From Hippophae tibetana (taxonomy: Eukaryota > Streptophyta > Magnoliopsida > Rosales > Elaeagnaceae), in assembly GCA_037013495.1 (NCBI GenBank), contig JAZDXN010000029.1, forward strand, positions 1,500,501 through 1,564,500: 64,000 nt of DNA. Direction: 5' to 3'. The notes beneath the pieces are model-generated. The model was not told where the DNA came from and searched no databases. It saw only the letters and a list, made by a program, of their open reading frames with translations. The translations under genes and the position numbers were made by a program. Shown here piece by piece: positions 11,461 through 23,786 of this stretch. Position 1 is the first letter of the stretch. Each line of letters opens with the position of its first letter.

Positions 11461-11612
11461 AAGACTCATCTCGATGATGATTGAGTCATGGGAGACTCTT
11501 TCTAGACACTAGGAACTATTTTATAGCTCTTTGGAAATAAAGGAGTTTTTGGCAGCATCCAATACAAAAATATTTAGCTATAACTATGAATATTTAACTA
11601 CATAATGAAGAT
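11461..11612. other. Short unique spacer
   Basis: About 150 bases lie between the end of the family-A LTR and the next LTR. I see no gene or repeat here. It may be the older insertion site shared by the two elements. Confidence 0.4.
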
Positions 11613-12226
11613 TGGAGTGCTAACCAAGTTGATGTTTACAAATAATCTAAAGATTCTCAAGATCCTTCACAAGAGATAGATTTGAAATATCAAATTGGAT
11701 GCAATGATTAATTTAGGAAGCAATGTTTTTTATTTTAGTTAATTATGGGCCTTTTATGCTTAGTAATTTTTGTTGTAGTGAATTGTGGGCTTTTTTATGT
11801 CTTATTTATCATGTCTTTCCAGTAATTTATTCTTTAAGGATGGATTAGGCCCAACTTACAACTAAATTTTCCCATAAGGCCTATTTCATCTAGGTTCTTT
11901 TCTTTAGGGTAAATGTTTTCTAGGGTTTTGTTGCTAATAAAAGAAAATAGTAGCCATGTAATAGAGGCAAAATTGATATCATTAATAAAATTCTATTTCA
12001 TAAAGCTTATTATTTTTTTCCTTCTTGTGTTCTTGATTGAATACTTGAATTCGACTTATCAAAGAGAGTGATCATCCTTTGTGACATCTCAAGGTTAGGG
12101 TTTTAAGGACTTTGTTTCCTTAGAGTTCTAATCCAATCATCTTCAACGCGTTCTTAGCAAATCAACCATTCTTATTCATTTGCGATAGTGAGTTTCTAGG
12201 TTTGTTTGCTTAAAGGGTCCACATCA
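11613..12226 (+). repeat. 5' LTR of a non-autonomous gypsy element
   Basis: This is the left member of a direct repeat pair with 14108-14748. Shared blocks include the segment around AATTATGGGCCTTTTATGCT, the GATTGAATACTTGAAT block and the terminal CATCA. It starts near TGGAGTGCTAACC. I find no exact target-site duplication and no clear primer-binding site after it. Confidence 0.75.
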
Positions 12227-13709
12227 TTTATTATTAGGGTATTGGTTACTAAAAATAGGTTATCTATCTACATCTATCGTTTTTTTGAGTTCTTGAATCG
12301 AAAATATTTCATCTTGTTCTTATTCTTGTTTCAGTCCTTTTGTACTTTTTCTTGATTCACAAGAAAAAAAAACAAAACAAAAATATCCATCCTTTAAGTC
12401 TTGTTTTTTATTTCAATTGTTTTCTTTGTTTTCGTGTTTGGATTTGTAGTTTTCTTTGAGTTCTTCATTAAAAAAAAAGAAAAACAAATTGTCCTTCTAG
12501 TATTCTGTTTTCGTTCAATTTCGTTGTCATTGTTTTTGTCTTTAGATTTCGTTTCATAATTCTCTTAGAATTCTTTATATCTTTTTCTTATTCTTTATTC
12601 GGTATTCAATCCATCTTTGTTCTTCAAAAAAGGAAGAGAATAAAAAAAAGGAAAGGGCTACTATTCATAGTTTCAAAAAAAAATTGATAAATCAAAGTTG
12701 TAACTTTAAACGACCATAACTTTTGACTTAGATATCGAAATAACTATTATAATATATCAAATCGAAGCTCGTTTCTATTTCTATACGTGGAACAGGGTTA
12801 TGACTCCTTATATATCATTTTCGATCCCAAATTCCATCGTTTAGTCTTTGTTTCATCTTTTTGTGTTGTTTTCGGTTCTCGTTCATTAGGTTTGCGAATG
12901 TTTTTTTTTTGTGAATTTTCTATTCACAGAAGCAGAAGTAGTAATCATAAAAATAAAAATAAAAAGAAAGATAATAATGAAAGGGGAAAAGGGGAGAAGA
13001 AAATGAGAACAAAGTATTAGATATTTTAAGATTTCAATTCTTGTGTTTTTCTTGTTCAAATTGATTTTCTTTTATTTTATTCTAGTTTTGTCTATTTCAT
13101 TCTAGAGAATTATCAAACTTGTTGTCTAATTTTGATTTAAAAAAAGGAGTCATATTGTGGTCAAAATTCTTTCTTTAGAGTCCTATTTAGACTTTCTTTC
13201 TATACTTTTTTAAGTTTTTTTTTATTTTGATTTTCAAGATCTTGAAAAGATTCTCTATTGATTCTTTAGAGACCTCTTTGGATTTATTTCTGTCATCCTT
13301 TTCCTTTAAGTTTTTAAAATTCTGATTTTTGAGATTGTCACTAACAAACTGGTTGCTTCTTGAGAGACTATTTGAATTCTTTGATTTTGTTAAGAACATA
13401 AAAGGAGGTTGGCTTGAGCTTTGAGTGGTAAAAGGCAAGAAAAAGAGCGAACATCAGTAAGGGAGGAGGATAACCATAAGAGGTCATCTTGAAATTCTTC
13501 CTTAAGACTATGGTTGTAGAGGAGAGAACAAGTTATAAATGGGACAAAAAGAATATGGTTGTAGAGAAATCGAAGATGATAGTTCAAGTGACAATGAGAT
13601 ACCACTATTAGAGGATTGTTGTGATTTTAAAGTGGAAAAACCTGTGCATGGAGATTTACTTATCACAATGAGAGCCCTAAATATATAGCCTAAGGATGAA
13701 GGAGATGAG

Positions 13710-13830
13710 GAGCACAAAGGAGAAAAAAGTGAGTACAAAAGAGAGAAAAGTGAGCATAAAAGAGAGAAAAGTAAGCACAAAGGAGAAAAAAGTGAGCAAA
13801 AAGGAGAGAAAAAGTAAGAAAACATGAGAG
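13710..13830 (+). repeat. Lys/Glu-coding tandem repeat in gag remnant
   Basis: About five copies of a 21- to 24-bp unit (GAGAAAAGTGAGCATAAAAG-like) code for alternating Lys/Glu-rich heptads. Such charged repeats are common in the gag-to-pol linker of plant gypsy elements. Confidence 0.7.
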
Positions 13831-14089
13831 AAAAGTGTGCAAACAAGAGAGAAAAATAAAAATGAGTGTAATTGCTAAAAAGTATAAGGTTAAGAGTACA
13901 ATGATGGCGAGGCAAAGTGTACTTGTAGTTATGTACAAGGATGTGTATCTTTCAACAAACGATCTTAATTCATCTTCTCCTAGTGTTTTTGTGTCTTCAT
14001 TGCTGGACTTTGAGGATATATTTCATAAAGAGATTCCCCATAGATTACCAAACCAACCTGCTTACAAATGATTCGATGATGAATATTTT

Positions 14090-14107
14090 CAAAAAGGAAG
14101 GGAATAA
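14090..14107 (+). other. Polypurine tract
   Basis: AAAAAGGAAGGGAA lies immediately before the start of the 3' LTR, in the position expected for plus-strand priming. It supports the plus orientation of the element. Confidence 0.65.
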
Positions 14108-14748
14108 TGGAGTTTAAGGTGCTGACCAATTTAATGTTTACAAATATTCTAAAGATTTCGAGATCATACAAATATTCTCAAGATCTTACACAAGGGATAG
14201 ACTTGAAATATCAAATTAGATGCCAAGATTAATTTAGGAAGTAATTTTTTTGTTTTAGTTAATTATGGGTCTTTTATGTTAGGAATTTTTGTTTTAGTGA
14301 ATTGTGGGCTTTTTTATGTCTTATTTATCTCAAGCACTTTTAGTATTTTATTATTTAAGGACGGATTAGTCCTAATCCACAACTAAATAGGCCCATAAGG
14401 CTTATTTCATCTAGGTTTCTGTTAATTATAAAAGAAAATAGCATCCATGTAATGGAAGCATAATTGATATCATTAATCTTTATTTTTCCTTCTTGTGTTC
14501 TTGATTGAATACTTGAATAAAACTTATCAAAGAGAGTGATCATCATTTGTGACATCTCAAGGTTATGGTTTTAAGGACTTTGTTTCCTTAGGATTCTAAT
14601 CCAATCATACCAAAAGTTAGGGTTTTAAGAATTTTGTTTTCTTAGGGTTCTAATCTAATCATCTTCAACACTTTCTAAGAAAATAAATTGTTCCTATTTC
14701 TTTGAGTTCGTAGATTCCTATGGTTGTTTGCCTAGAATGTCCGCATCA
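14108..14748 (+). repeat. 3' LTR of a non-autonomous gypsy element
   Basis: This is the right member of the pair with 11613-12226. It carries a short internal duplication (about 14548-14640) of the segment with GGTTCTAATC, absent from the 5' copy. It ends in CATCA at 14748, overlapping the first bases of a CACTA-type terminus at 14747. Confidence 0.75.
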
Positions 14749-15389
14749 CTATAAAATAAATTTTGTAGTAATTTTTCTATAAAAGTTTGTGGGAAAAGAA
14801 AACAAACCACATATTAAAAAATTCAAGTTCATTAATATTCCTTAGGCCATAGTTCAATTTATCCTCGATATTTTTTAACGTTGGCCCTAAAAATTTAGCC
14901 ACGACTCTTCATATTTTCGTAGTAAATTTGCTACAAAAAAATTTGTAAAACATTTTGAAATTTTTTAACTATGAAATGTTGTAGCATATTAGCTATGGCA
15001 ATTCATGTTTTCATTGAAAATTTCCAAAAAAATTGTGGGAAACTTTGAAAATGTTTAACTATGAAATATTGTAGTAATTTTTGCTACGAATATTCATAAC
15101 AAATTTGCTACAAAAAAATTGTAAAATATTTTAAAAATATTTAACTACAAAATGTTTGGCAAATTAGCTACGAATATTCATATTTTCGTAGCAAATTGCT
15201 ATGAAACATTATAAAAAAATTTGAAAATATTTAACTTCAAAATATATTAGTAAATTAGGACAAATAGTTATAGGTAAAATTTATGCTTAATATGATTTTT
15301 ATAAATGACTCTTTCAACTATATTAAAAGAACAAGATAATTATGAAAAAATATTTATTTATTAATCTACATCCCTGGGATTATGAGGAT

Positions 15390-15520
15390 AGATTTGATAG
15401 AAAAATGGCTACCAAATGGAGTGTGGACCCACTTGTAGCACCACTTGGTCCAATTACAAGAGCATGGACAAAGAGATTCAAGCATGCTTTGAATGGGTTG
15501 ATGCAAAAAGTTTAGGCTTA
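15390..15520 (+). pseudogene. C-terminal tail of a gypsy polyprotein
   Basis: The plus strand encodes a short stretch with GPITRAWTKRFKHALNGL, matching the conserved end of plant chromovirus-type integrase (commonly GPITRARAKRFKEAL). The frame ends at a stop soon afterwards, and LTR-like sequence follows. It is a fragment inside the CACTA-like element. Confidence 0.65.
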
Positions 15521-15572
15521 AGCCAATTCATGTAAGCTTAGGGAGGAAAGCCCACATAATCATAAAAGATGT

Positions 15573-16262
15573 GTCAACATGCTACAAATTCTATAATAAT
15601 CAAGCAAGGATATTCCAAATAATTAATGGATTAAATTTGAATAATTATAGATCACACAAATAAGGCATGTGCCATTTACATTAGTTTCTTTTTTTCCAAA
15701 TTTTGGGCTTGTGATTTGGAAAGAAAGAAATCTGATTGATTCAATACCATTTTGGGCTTGTGATTTAGAAAGAAAGAAATCTAATTGATTTTTACCATTT
15801 TGGGCGTGATTTGGAGAGAAGGAAATATGGTTGATTCTTTACCATTTTGGGCATGATTTGGAGAGAAGGAAATTTGATCGATTCTTTACCATTTTGGGTG
15901 TGTATCTTAAGGGGGGAAGAACCCAGACATTTCCTTTAGTTTATATTCCCTTATTCTATTTTTGATAGTTTCTCTTTCTTATATTTGCGTGTAAGGCATG
16001 TAATAGCTTATAAAGAGGCTTTTTCAATTCAATAAAAAGTATAATATTTTGGATCAAAATTGTGAGAGTAAAATTTCTCTTTGGTTTTTTGAAGAACTTT
16101 TTTGAACTTATCAGATTTTTTTGTGGCTTTCATAACTCGACTCATCAATCAAGTCTCCATTTCTTGATTGTGGCATCTTCCTCATACCAAGGTTCACATC
16201 TCTTTATAGGTGTTGCATTGTAGTTTCCATTCAAATCTGTAGTAGAACGGTCCTAGTAACAA
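15573..16262 (+). repeat. Gypsy 3' LTR fragment with a 48-bp minisatellite
   Basis: This follows the polyprotein tail and has LTR-like features: a TATA-like AGCTTATAAAGAGG (about 16006-16020) and an AATAAAA signal close behind. Between 15699 and 15900 about four copies of a 48- to 50-bp unit sharing ACCATTTTGGGC and GATTTGGA(G/A)AGAA lie in tandem. Boundaries are estimated from TG and CA dinucleotides only. Confidence 0.5.
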
Positions 16263-18405
16263 TTTTTTTTACGGGTTTTGGCACAAATTGGAAGGTCAGT
16301 AAGTGTTAAAAAATTTGACCATATTTTGATTTAAATTTTAGTATTTCAAACTATATCGTTAATACTCAATTAGAATCCTTATTTTAGGAAGCCTTTCATT
16401 TTTAGGATTATTATGTTTTTCATTTGGAATCATTAAGACCTTATTTTAGTTTATTGAAAATGTAATGTTATTATATATATATATATATTTATTGATACTA
16501 CTTATGTTTATCCTTTTAAGTTTGGATGAATGAATTATGAGATTTGGGTATTTTAGAACAAGTTGATATCTTATTTTGTTTTTACAGGTTGTTTTAGGGT
16601 AGGACAATAGGGGTGACTATACTGAAACTTTTATAGATTTTAAAGTGCAACAAAAATTCTTAAGTATTAGATTATCTTTGGCTGGGTCCTGACATCAAAC
16701 TTGTAGACATAAATACACAATCCAAAAATATTACTTTTCTAAGTTCCTTGCTTTTGATTCCCAGTTTCATCTTGAAAAGTTGATCTTTTCACTATACTTT
16801 AAAAGTATGACCCATTTTTAGACCACATGGTAAATAATGAATACTCCTCTTATTTATTGACCTCGGTATTGACCACATGATAAATACTTAATAATATGCT
16901 CATATTATAGTGTTCATATATGAAAAATGTAATTGTTATAACTAGTTTTTGATGGAATGTTATATTTTAAATCTAAATTGTACAATTGTTCATTTTGTTT
17001 GTGTTTTGTATCAAATGTAACGTAAAGTGATGATTAATAGGAAATTCAATAATGCTTTGATTTAAAGTAACGTTAAGTTATGTTTAACTTAATTAAAAGG
17101 GAGAGATATTTATATGTATGATATACTTTAGATTAGTAAATAATGCTTTCGATGTTTATTAATTAATTATACCATATGTAAATATATATATATATATTAT
17201 TTGTGTCCTTTTATTTATATTAATTGATTATAAATTACATTTTAATTTAAATATTATATATATGGTAAAGTTTGCTACAAAATTTAAGATTTATTTTTTG
17301 AATATAATAAATTTTATTATCGAATTATTTTATGTGTAGTAAACTTATACAAATTTTCATTGTAAAAGTTGTTAAGAAATTAAGATATTGTGATAAATTT
17401 GTTACAAACATGTTATATTAATAGAAAATTTACTACAAAATTAAAATATGTATAGTAAATTATTTTTTAAAATTTTCATTGTAAACATTGCTATGAACTT
17501 ATAATGTTCATAGCAAATATGCTACAAAATTAAAATATCTGTGAAAAATTTGCTATTAAATTTTTATAATTATAGTAAATTTTCTACAAAAATAAGACAT
17601 TCATTACAAATTATATTTTCAAATTTTTATTATATAACTTGTTATGAAATCAAGTTATTTGTAGCAAATTTGCTACAAAAGTTAGAATATTCATGGAAAA
17701 TTTTCTATGAACTTTTTACAAAATTAAGATATTCGTAGTAAATTATATTTTCAAATTTTTATTATAAAATCTGTTAAAAAATTAATTTATTCAGAAAATT
17801 TGCTACAAAATTAAGATCTTCTTATCAAATTATATTTTCAAATTTTCATTATAAAAGTTCCAATGAAATTAAGATATTCTTATCAAATTATATTTTTAAA
17901 TTTTCATTATAAAAGTTCCGATGAAATTAAGATATTCGTAGCAAATTATATTTTCAAATTTTCATTGTAAAAGTTTCTATGAAATTAAGATTTTCATAGC
18001 AAATTTGATATGATCTTTGGATTTTCTAGTAAATTTGCTAGTAACTTTTTGTATTCATAGTAAATTCACTACGAAGTTAATTTGCTAGGAACTTATAGTG
18101 TTCATAGAAATTTTGCTACGATGATAAGATATTATAGCAAAATGGTCTACTACAAAAATGTTTTATTCGTAGTTAATTTTATAAGGATTTTCGTAGTAAA
18201 TCTACTATGAAAATAATAAATAAAGTGTAATTTTAGAAGTTCATGCCAGCTAAATTAGGATGAATTTTCATAGAAATTTTAGCTATAAAAATATCATATT
18301 TGTAGAAAAGTTCACTTAACTACGGGGCTATAGTTACGAATTTGCTACGAAATTGTCATTTATTGCTAAGAAAATGTTTGTAACTACACACATTTTCTTG
18401 TAATG

Positions 18406-19162
18406 ATCCAGTATCTTATTTGGAGCTCCTAACCTATGTTTTGCTTCTTCTTGAGGGTCTTGGGATCTCTGAGGGTCATAAATGATATAGTAGGATAATG
18501 ATGATTTTTACCTTCCACAATACATAACATAATTGGAATGTTTGGTGGATGCTTCCGAACCACACTTTGTATTTTGACTATTTGATTTGGCATAGTCTAC
18601 TCAACACAAATTTTATAAATGTTAATTGAACGTATGCATGATTTGCAAAAAAACAAAATTGAGAACATACCTATTCTAGCTATTTTGGCTCGATCTTATT
18701 TAGATTTTTCTTCTTTTTTCTTATCTTTGATATATATCTTTTCTATTTTTAGAATTTTCAATATTTTGAGTATGAAAATATTAGGTTTTTTATGTAGTTG
18801 GTAGTGGAAATGTAGATAGAGGGGTATGTTGAGGTTGAGATAGAGGGGTATGTTGTGGTTGAGATGGAGGTGAAAGAGTGGAATGTATTGGATATTTAGA
18901 AGAGAATTTTTTTTAGTGCAAGTAAAATATTTGAGAGTGAGATCTTATCTAATTTTTTTTATTCAGTTTTTTAGTGGGTCTTATCTAATTTTAATATATA
19001 AAGGTAAAATTATCATTTCATTGTAATTTTAAATTTTTTATAATTAATAGAATAAAATTGTCTTCCTAATTTTTCTAAAAAGAAACGAAAAGGTTAAGTC
19101 ACAAATAAGAGTTATAGACAATGGAGCAAGATAAATTAGAACAGATTCTCAAAGTTACAAAA
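18406..19162. other. Unassigned AT-rich interval
   Basis: I see no gene here. 18410-18640 has ordinary base composition and could be an old coding remnant, but I recognise no family. A short GAGGTTGAGATAGAGGGGTATGTT-like direct repeat lies at about 18815-18875. Confidence 0.4.
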
Positions 19163-19953
19163 AATTACAAGAATATCAATTGTTATTCTAACTCAAGTAG
19201 GTAACTAGGACCTAGATAAGGGGTGAAAATGCAAACACATGGAATCCTTTCGTGAGCTATATATCAATTTAATTAAGTTGGCCTCACAACGTGAATTAAG
19301 CAATTAACATAGCAGAAGTACAAAACAACATTCTCAATTCAATACACAATAACAACCAACCTATAGTAAGAAAGAAGAAACTGCCGTAAACACACTAGTG
19401 ATGGTGTGCCTCTAGGATCCTATCCAGTCTAGCAGCATGCATAACCAACATCACATAGTATGCAAGACAATCATACATACTGAAAAGCTATAGGGGATTT
19501 CCAATCTATTCAAAATCTCATAGGTGGAAACATAATCGTTAAATGATGATTGCACTTTCAGAACATGCAATCATACATTACATAGCAAATCTTAATATCC
19601 AACACCTGGTACATTACCAAGGAAATGAGATACATACTCCTTAGAGACTCACACCAAAAATGCATGATCAAAAAGTAGAATTAATAATTAGAAAGCTATA
19701 AGCATGCTACAAGGAAGGGAAAGAAAGCATGCAACTACACAAAACAAATAAGGTTTCTAATCAGAGTCTAAATCTAGTATGATGGAACATACATAATAGA
19801 AACTCATATTACATCATACATAACAAGGTATAACAAGATAAACCCACATATAAACCCTATTTATGTGGTAGCATTCTTGGTTTCTTAAGGCAACCACTCA
19901 AACCAAACAATCCACAAAACAATAAAATAGTAACACAGGGAAATAAAACCGCC
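19163..19953 (-). repeat. Long direct repeat, left copy (candidate LTR)
   Basis: About 790 bases match 25362-26176 along their whole length in the same orientation, with many small differences. Shared landmarks are GACCTAGAT near the left end, GAAAAGCTATA in the middle and CAATCCA near the right end. If these are LTRs they probably lie on the minus strand, since both right ends reverse-complement to a TGG-starting terminus followed by TTTATTTC. Confidence 0.6.
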
Positions 19954-21189
19954 ATCACCTTTATCAGTTAGGACCTCCATCCTAACTGCCTATTGTTGCT
20001 CTTGTATGCTACTTCCATAACAACCTGGTTCAACATGTGAACCCTACTCTCCTTCAAAGCCCACACCACCCAATGTGATGTAATCAATGACTATAGATTA
20101 GTAACCATAAGTGTAACTACTCCCAATCTTAAGAACCACCCTCAAACTCAAACAACATATCTCTTATTACACACAATAAGAGATATGAGAACTTAAAGTA
20201 TTTAACTTAGCTCACTTTCACAATAAGGTCCTCACAAATAAATAGTTGCATCTAAGCAACTCCCAACTGACACACGGCTCACATACAACCCACTTGTAAA
20301 CACCATCTCGAGTACTCAATACTTACAAGAAAGATTTTTTCTCACAAAATCACGAATCACTAATACCAAACAACACTTAAGGTATTAGTGATTTGGAAAA
20401 AAAATAAGATGTCAATTTAATAGAGCTTCATTACATTTTCTGGATAACAAAAATAAAGAAATGAAGGGATATTTATAGAACTCATATTTTCCACCTCTTA
20501 ATCCACCTTGTTACCACCTGTGGCAAGGTCTCTGACGAACTTGGTGGCAAGGTACTAAAAAGTCAAATTTTTTTGTTCCAAATATTATCGAGTACTTTCA
20601 ATAAATACATGCATCTAAAACGAACCAAAAACAAAATTGATAACATCTGCTTGCTCGCTCATTTGTCAAAAACCAATACTCCACTTAGCATACACACTAC
20701 AAAAACCAACCCAATGGTGTGTGTAAATATACTTGGATAGAAAGTGTTCTTGACTATATACATGTATATATTACTGATCTACAGTAACTAATCTTACATA
20801 GATAATGACAGAACACTAAATAAAATAAAACATGCAACGTGTTTTGTAACTAATCTTACAAGAATAACGGGACTTACGTTCTCTTTCTTTGGCTTTCCGT
20901 GTCAAAACATTGCACAACTAAATACATAAACTCATCAAACATGAGATGATCATAAATATTTCCACAAGTTGTTTGTTCCCATGAACAACACAATGACACA
21001 CACCAAAACCCAAAAGACACCTACTCCAAGGGTATCCATCTTGAATGCTCCATCGAGCTTCATGAATGAAATCATCCAATCCTCTACCATAAAGAACTGA
21101 GCATCATTTCACAAAGCACACTTGAAGCATGAAGACTTTGTTATACACACCTATATACACAAAACAAACACATATCACATGAATGTATC

Positions 21190-21305
21190 ATGCAGACACA
21201 ATGTGTAGTCTATCCAAATAATATCGTGTTACCCATACACAAGTACACACCAATAGTCTATCCAAATACTGTTGTGTTACCCCCTACACAAGTACACACG
21301 ATAGG
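21190..21305. repeat. Two-copy tandem repeat (about 55 bp)
   Basis: Two adjacent copies share TAGTCTATCCAAATA and TACACAAGTACACAC, with a diverged middle. Confidence 0.7.
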
Positions 21306-21879
21306 CTAAGCACAATTAATATGTAATACAAACAAACACAATCTACATGCAATACAAATATGCAAACTCCCCTTGAACATATGCAACACTCCCTTTAAGT
21401 TTATGCTTATCAGATAACATAATGCAATAATGCAATACACACTACAATCACCACCCTTTGCAACAAATAGCATGTTACAAACACAAGTTGTGTACACTTC
21501 TCCCCATTTTTGACATGGAAAGTCAAAGAAACCACACAAGGGTATGTAACATACCACACTTCTATATGATGGAGAAAAGTCAAACATAAAGGCAATAATC
21601 ATAACACTTATGCAATACAATAAAGAAGATTAGACCAAACACAAAAAGAAGCAACACATGCAGTCAAGCAAATTAGATAAAGAATAACACCGAGACAATA
21701 ACTAGGTAAAAGCATGTAACAATCCACAACCTGAATGCACTGACAAACCAAGAGTAATGCAGACAAAAAAAATCTCCCTAATGCAATATATAACATAGAA
21801 CCCCACATCTACATGTGTTGTGGCAGGGTAGAAAGGGCTTCACAATGTGATACAACACATCGACTAGATGGATGGTCAA

Positions 21880-22096
21880 ACACCAATGTCACATAAATGT
21901 ATCAACGAATATGAAAAAAAGATGTTGACTAGGAGTCCAACTATCTTCCAAGTTGGCACACTCCTAACAACTCAAAAATCTTCCCCCAAATATTAACGCC
22001 ACATAAATGTGTCAACAAATCCCTAAAAAAGAGTTTATTAGAAGTCCAACTTTCTTCCAAGTTTTCACACTCCTAATGATTCAACTATCTTCTCCC
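21880..22096. repeat. Two-copy tandem repeat (about 108 bp)
   Basis: Two copies share CCACATAAATGTGTCAAC-like, AGTCCAAC and CTTCCAAGTT blocks and end in TCTTCCCCC or TCTTCTCCC. Confidence 0.7.
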
Positions 22097-23719
22097 AACA
22101 TCACTTGGGTGTATTCAATCCTATAACCTCACCTCATATTATGCACACGCATACGAAAAGAAATCCTAGTCTATTAGTGGAAACATATGTCATGCATTCG
22201 AAGGAAAAATACCAAGCTATCAACTACAAGTGATAAATATGCAATAACTCACTACAATAGGGAAGCAGGTAGACACATAAAGACATTTGAAATAGGAAAA
22301 TGCAAATGATGCATGCAACATGTCATACTAACAATCCTATTTATGCAAGGTTTATACAAAGCGATGTCAAGAGGAAGGAGGCATCACAACATAACATACA
22401 TTCATAAGCAGGAAAAATAACAAGAATGTAGAACAATTATTACACTCCCTTTGCCAACATGAATTTTACACACATTCTCTCTCTATGCATTTGAGGCAAT
22501 AAACATGTTATGCATTCTACACTCTCAAAATTTTCACAAGACAAAAGCACTTATGCATAGTAGAAAACAAGCAACACAAAATAGGGAAACAAACAAACTA
22601 CAAATCATGTGAGGACACACAAATAGAAAGTAAGGAATACAATAAACTCAATCTCATTAAGTAAACAATTTTTTATGAACTTTTAATGGATATAAAAATA
22701 AAAGAAGTTCAACACACTTTCTATCCCTCTTCTACATCAACATTCCTAAGAAAACCACAACGAGTAAACTACCCAACAACGGTAGAGTAGAAGGTGGTGA
22801 AGTAGAATGAAGATTAATAACATTGGTAGCTAGCTATCCAAAAGGAATGGTCGAGCTCAAACGAAACATTGTGTACATCTCCACTATAAAAAGAAAGCAA
22901 AGAGAACAACGAGCCAATAAAACTACCAGAGTGAAGAGTGTTTCTAAAACCCGTAAGGCGAGGTCTGATTAAGGCTAAAGGAATAAATGAAGCATGAATA
23001 TGAGGTACAACTGGATGAAGAAAAACCACAACACCCTAAGCAAAAGTTTGAAATCGATGTGAATCCAAACATTTTTAGACTCAAAAAGGATAACAAGAAA
23101 GGAAAGAAACCTGAATAACAAGAAGAGATGATAAATTATTAATATCTCAAGAGAAGATAACTCTATGTCCACTAAGCACAAAAGTGGTAGAGAAATTAGT
23201 GGGAGAAACATGATGTAGAGCAAGACAAATGCCAAAGAGTCCTTTGAAACTAACCAAAACATTCAACAAAAAAATTCATAAGGCAATCAATCCATAATGC
23301 ATTCATGTAAAGATATGACTGAATTTTTGATGACATACACTATGTGTGATATGATAAACCTTCTTACTCTATATGCTCTTGTAATATGCTAATGCAAACC
23401 AAGCAAATAGAAATATAGACTTATAGATCCAAACTTAATATGTCCACTTCTAACCTTTCTCTCCACTAATGAAAGGTCTTTTAAAGCTTGTAATGAAAGG
23501 TCGAGGATTTCGTAGAAGAGAAGAGATAATTAAGTTTAGGCACACCTTTAGCCGATCAAAACTTACAACTTAAGTAAAGATCTCACAAATAAGTAGTAAA
23601 CATTTAAACTTAGGTTTTTTTTTCCTTCTACTTCGTAAATTTCAAAAGCTGACATTCCCATGCATGGGATCTTTTTCCTTTTACATTTTAGCAAATATTT
23701 GTTGATACCACTCCTTTTC

Positions 23720-23786
23720 TATTACTCCTTTTCTTTTCTTTTCTTTTCTTTTCTTTTCTTTTTCTTTTTCTTTTTCTTTTTCTTTA
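23720..23786. repeat. (TTTTC)n simple repeat
   Basis: An uninterrupted run of TTTTC and TTTTTC units. It creates a spurious Lys/Glu-rich frame on the minus strand. Confidence 0.9.

Larger units (their letters stand above)
12227..14107 (+). pseudogene. Gutted gypsy polyprotein of a non-autonomous element
   Basis: The internal region is mostly non-coding T-rich sequence. From about 13580 to 14071 there is a coding remnant. A Lys/Glu-rich repeat (13710-13830, unit close to EKSEHKR, about five copies) is followed by a stretch resembling the segment just before reverse transcriptase in plant chromovirus-type gypsy elements (YKDVYLSTNDL, then LLDFEDIFHKEIPHRLP). The sequence then stops and passes straight to a purine-rich tract before the 3' LTR, so protease, reverse transcriptase, RNase H and integrase are all missing. 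Mobility would have needed proteins from a full-length relative. Confidence 0.72.
14747..18405 (+). mobile_element. Probable non-autonomous CACTA transposon
   Basis: The left end CACTATAAAATAAATTTTGT and the reverse complement of the right end, CATTACAAGAAAATGTGTGT, agree at about two thirds of positions and resemble the plant CACTA terminus CACTACAAGAAAA. Both flanks (14760-15250 and 17260-18400) are packed with short repeats built on GTAGCAAATTTGCTAC-like words in both orientations. This is the subterminal arrangement known from En/Spm-type elements, where the transposase binds. No transposase frame is visible. I could not establish a 3-bp target-site duplication. Orientation is arbitrary. 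Confidence 0.6.
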
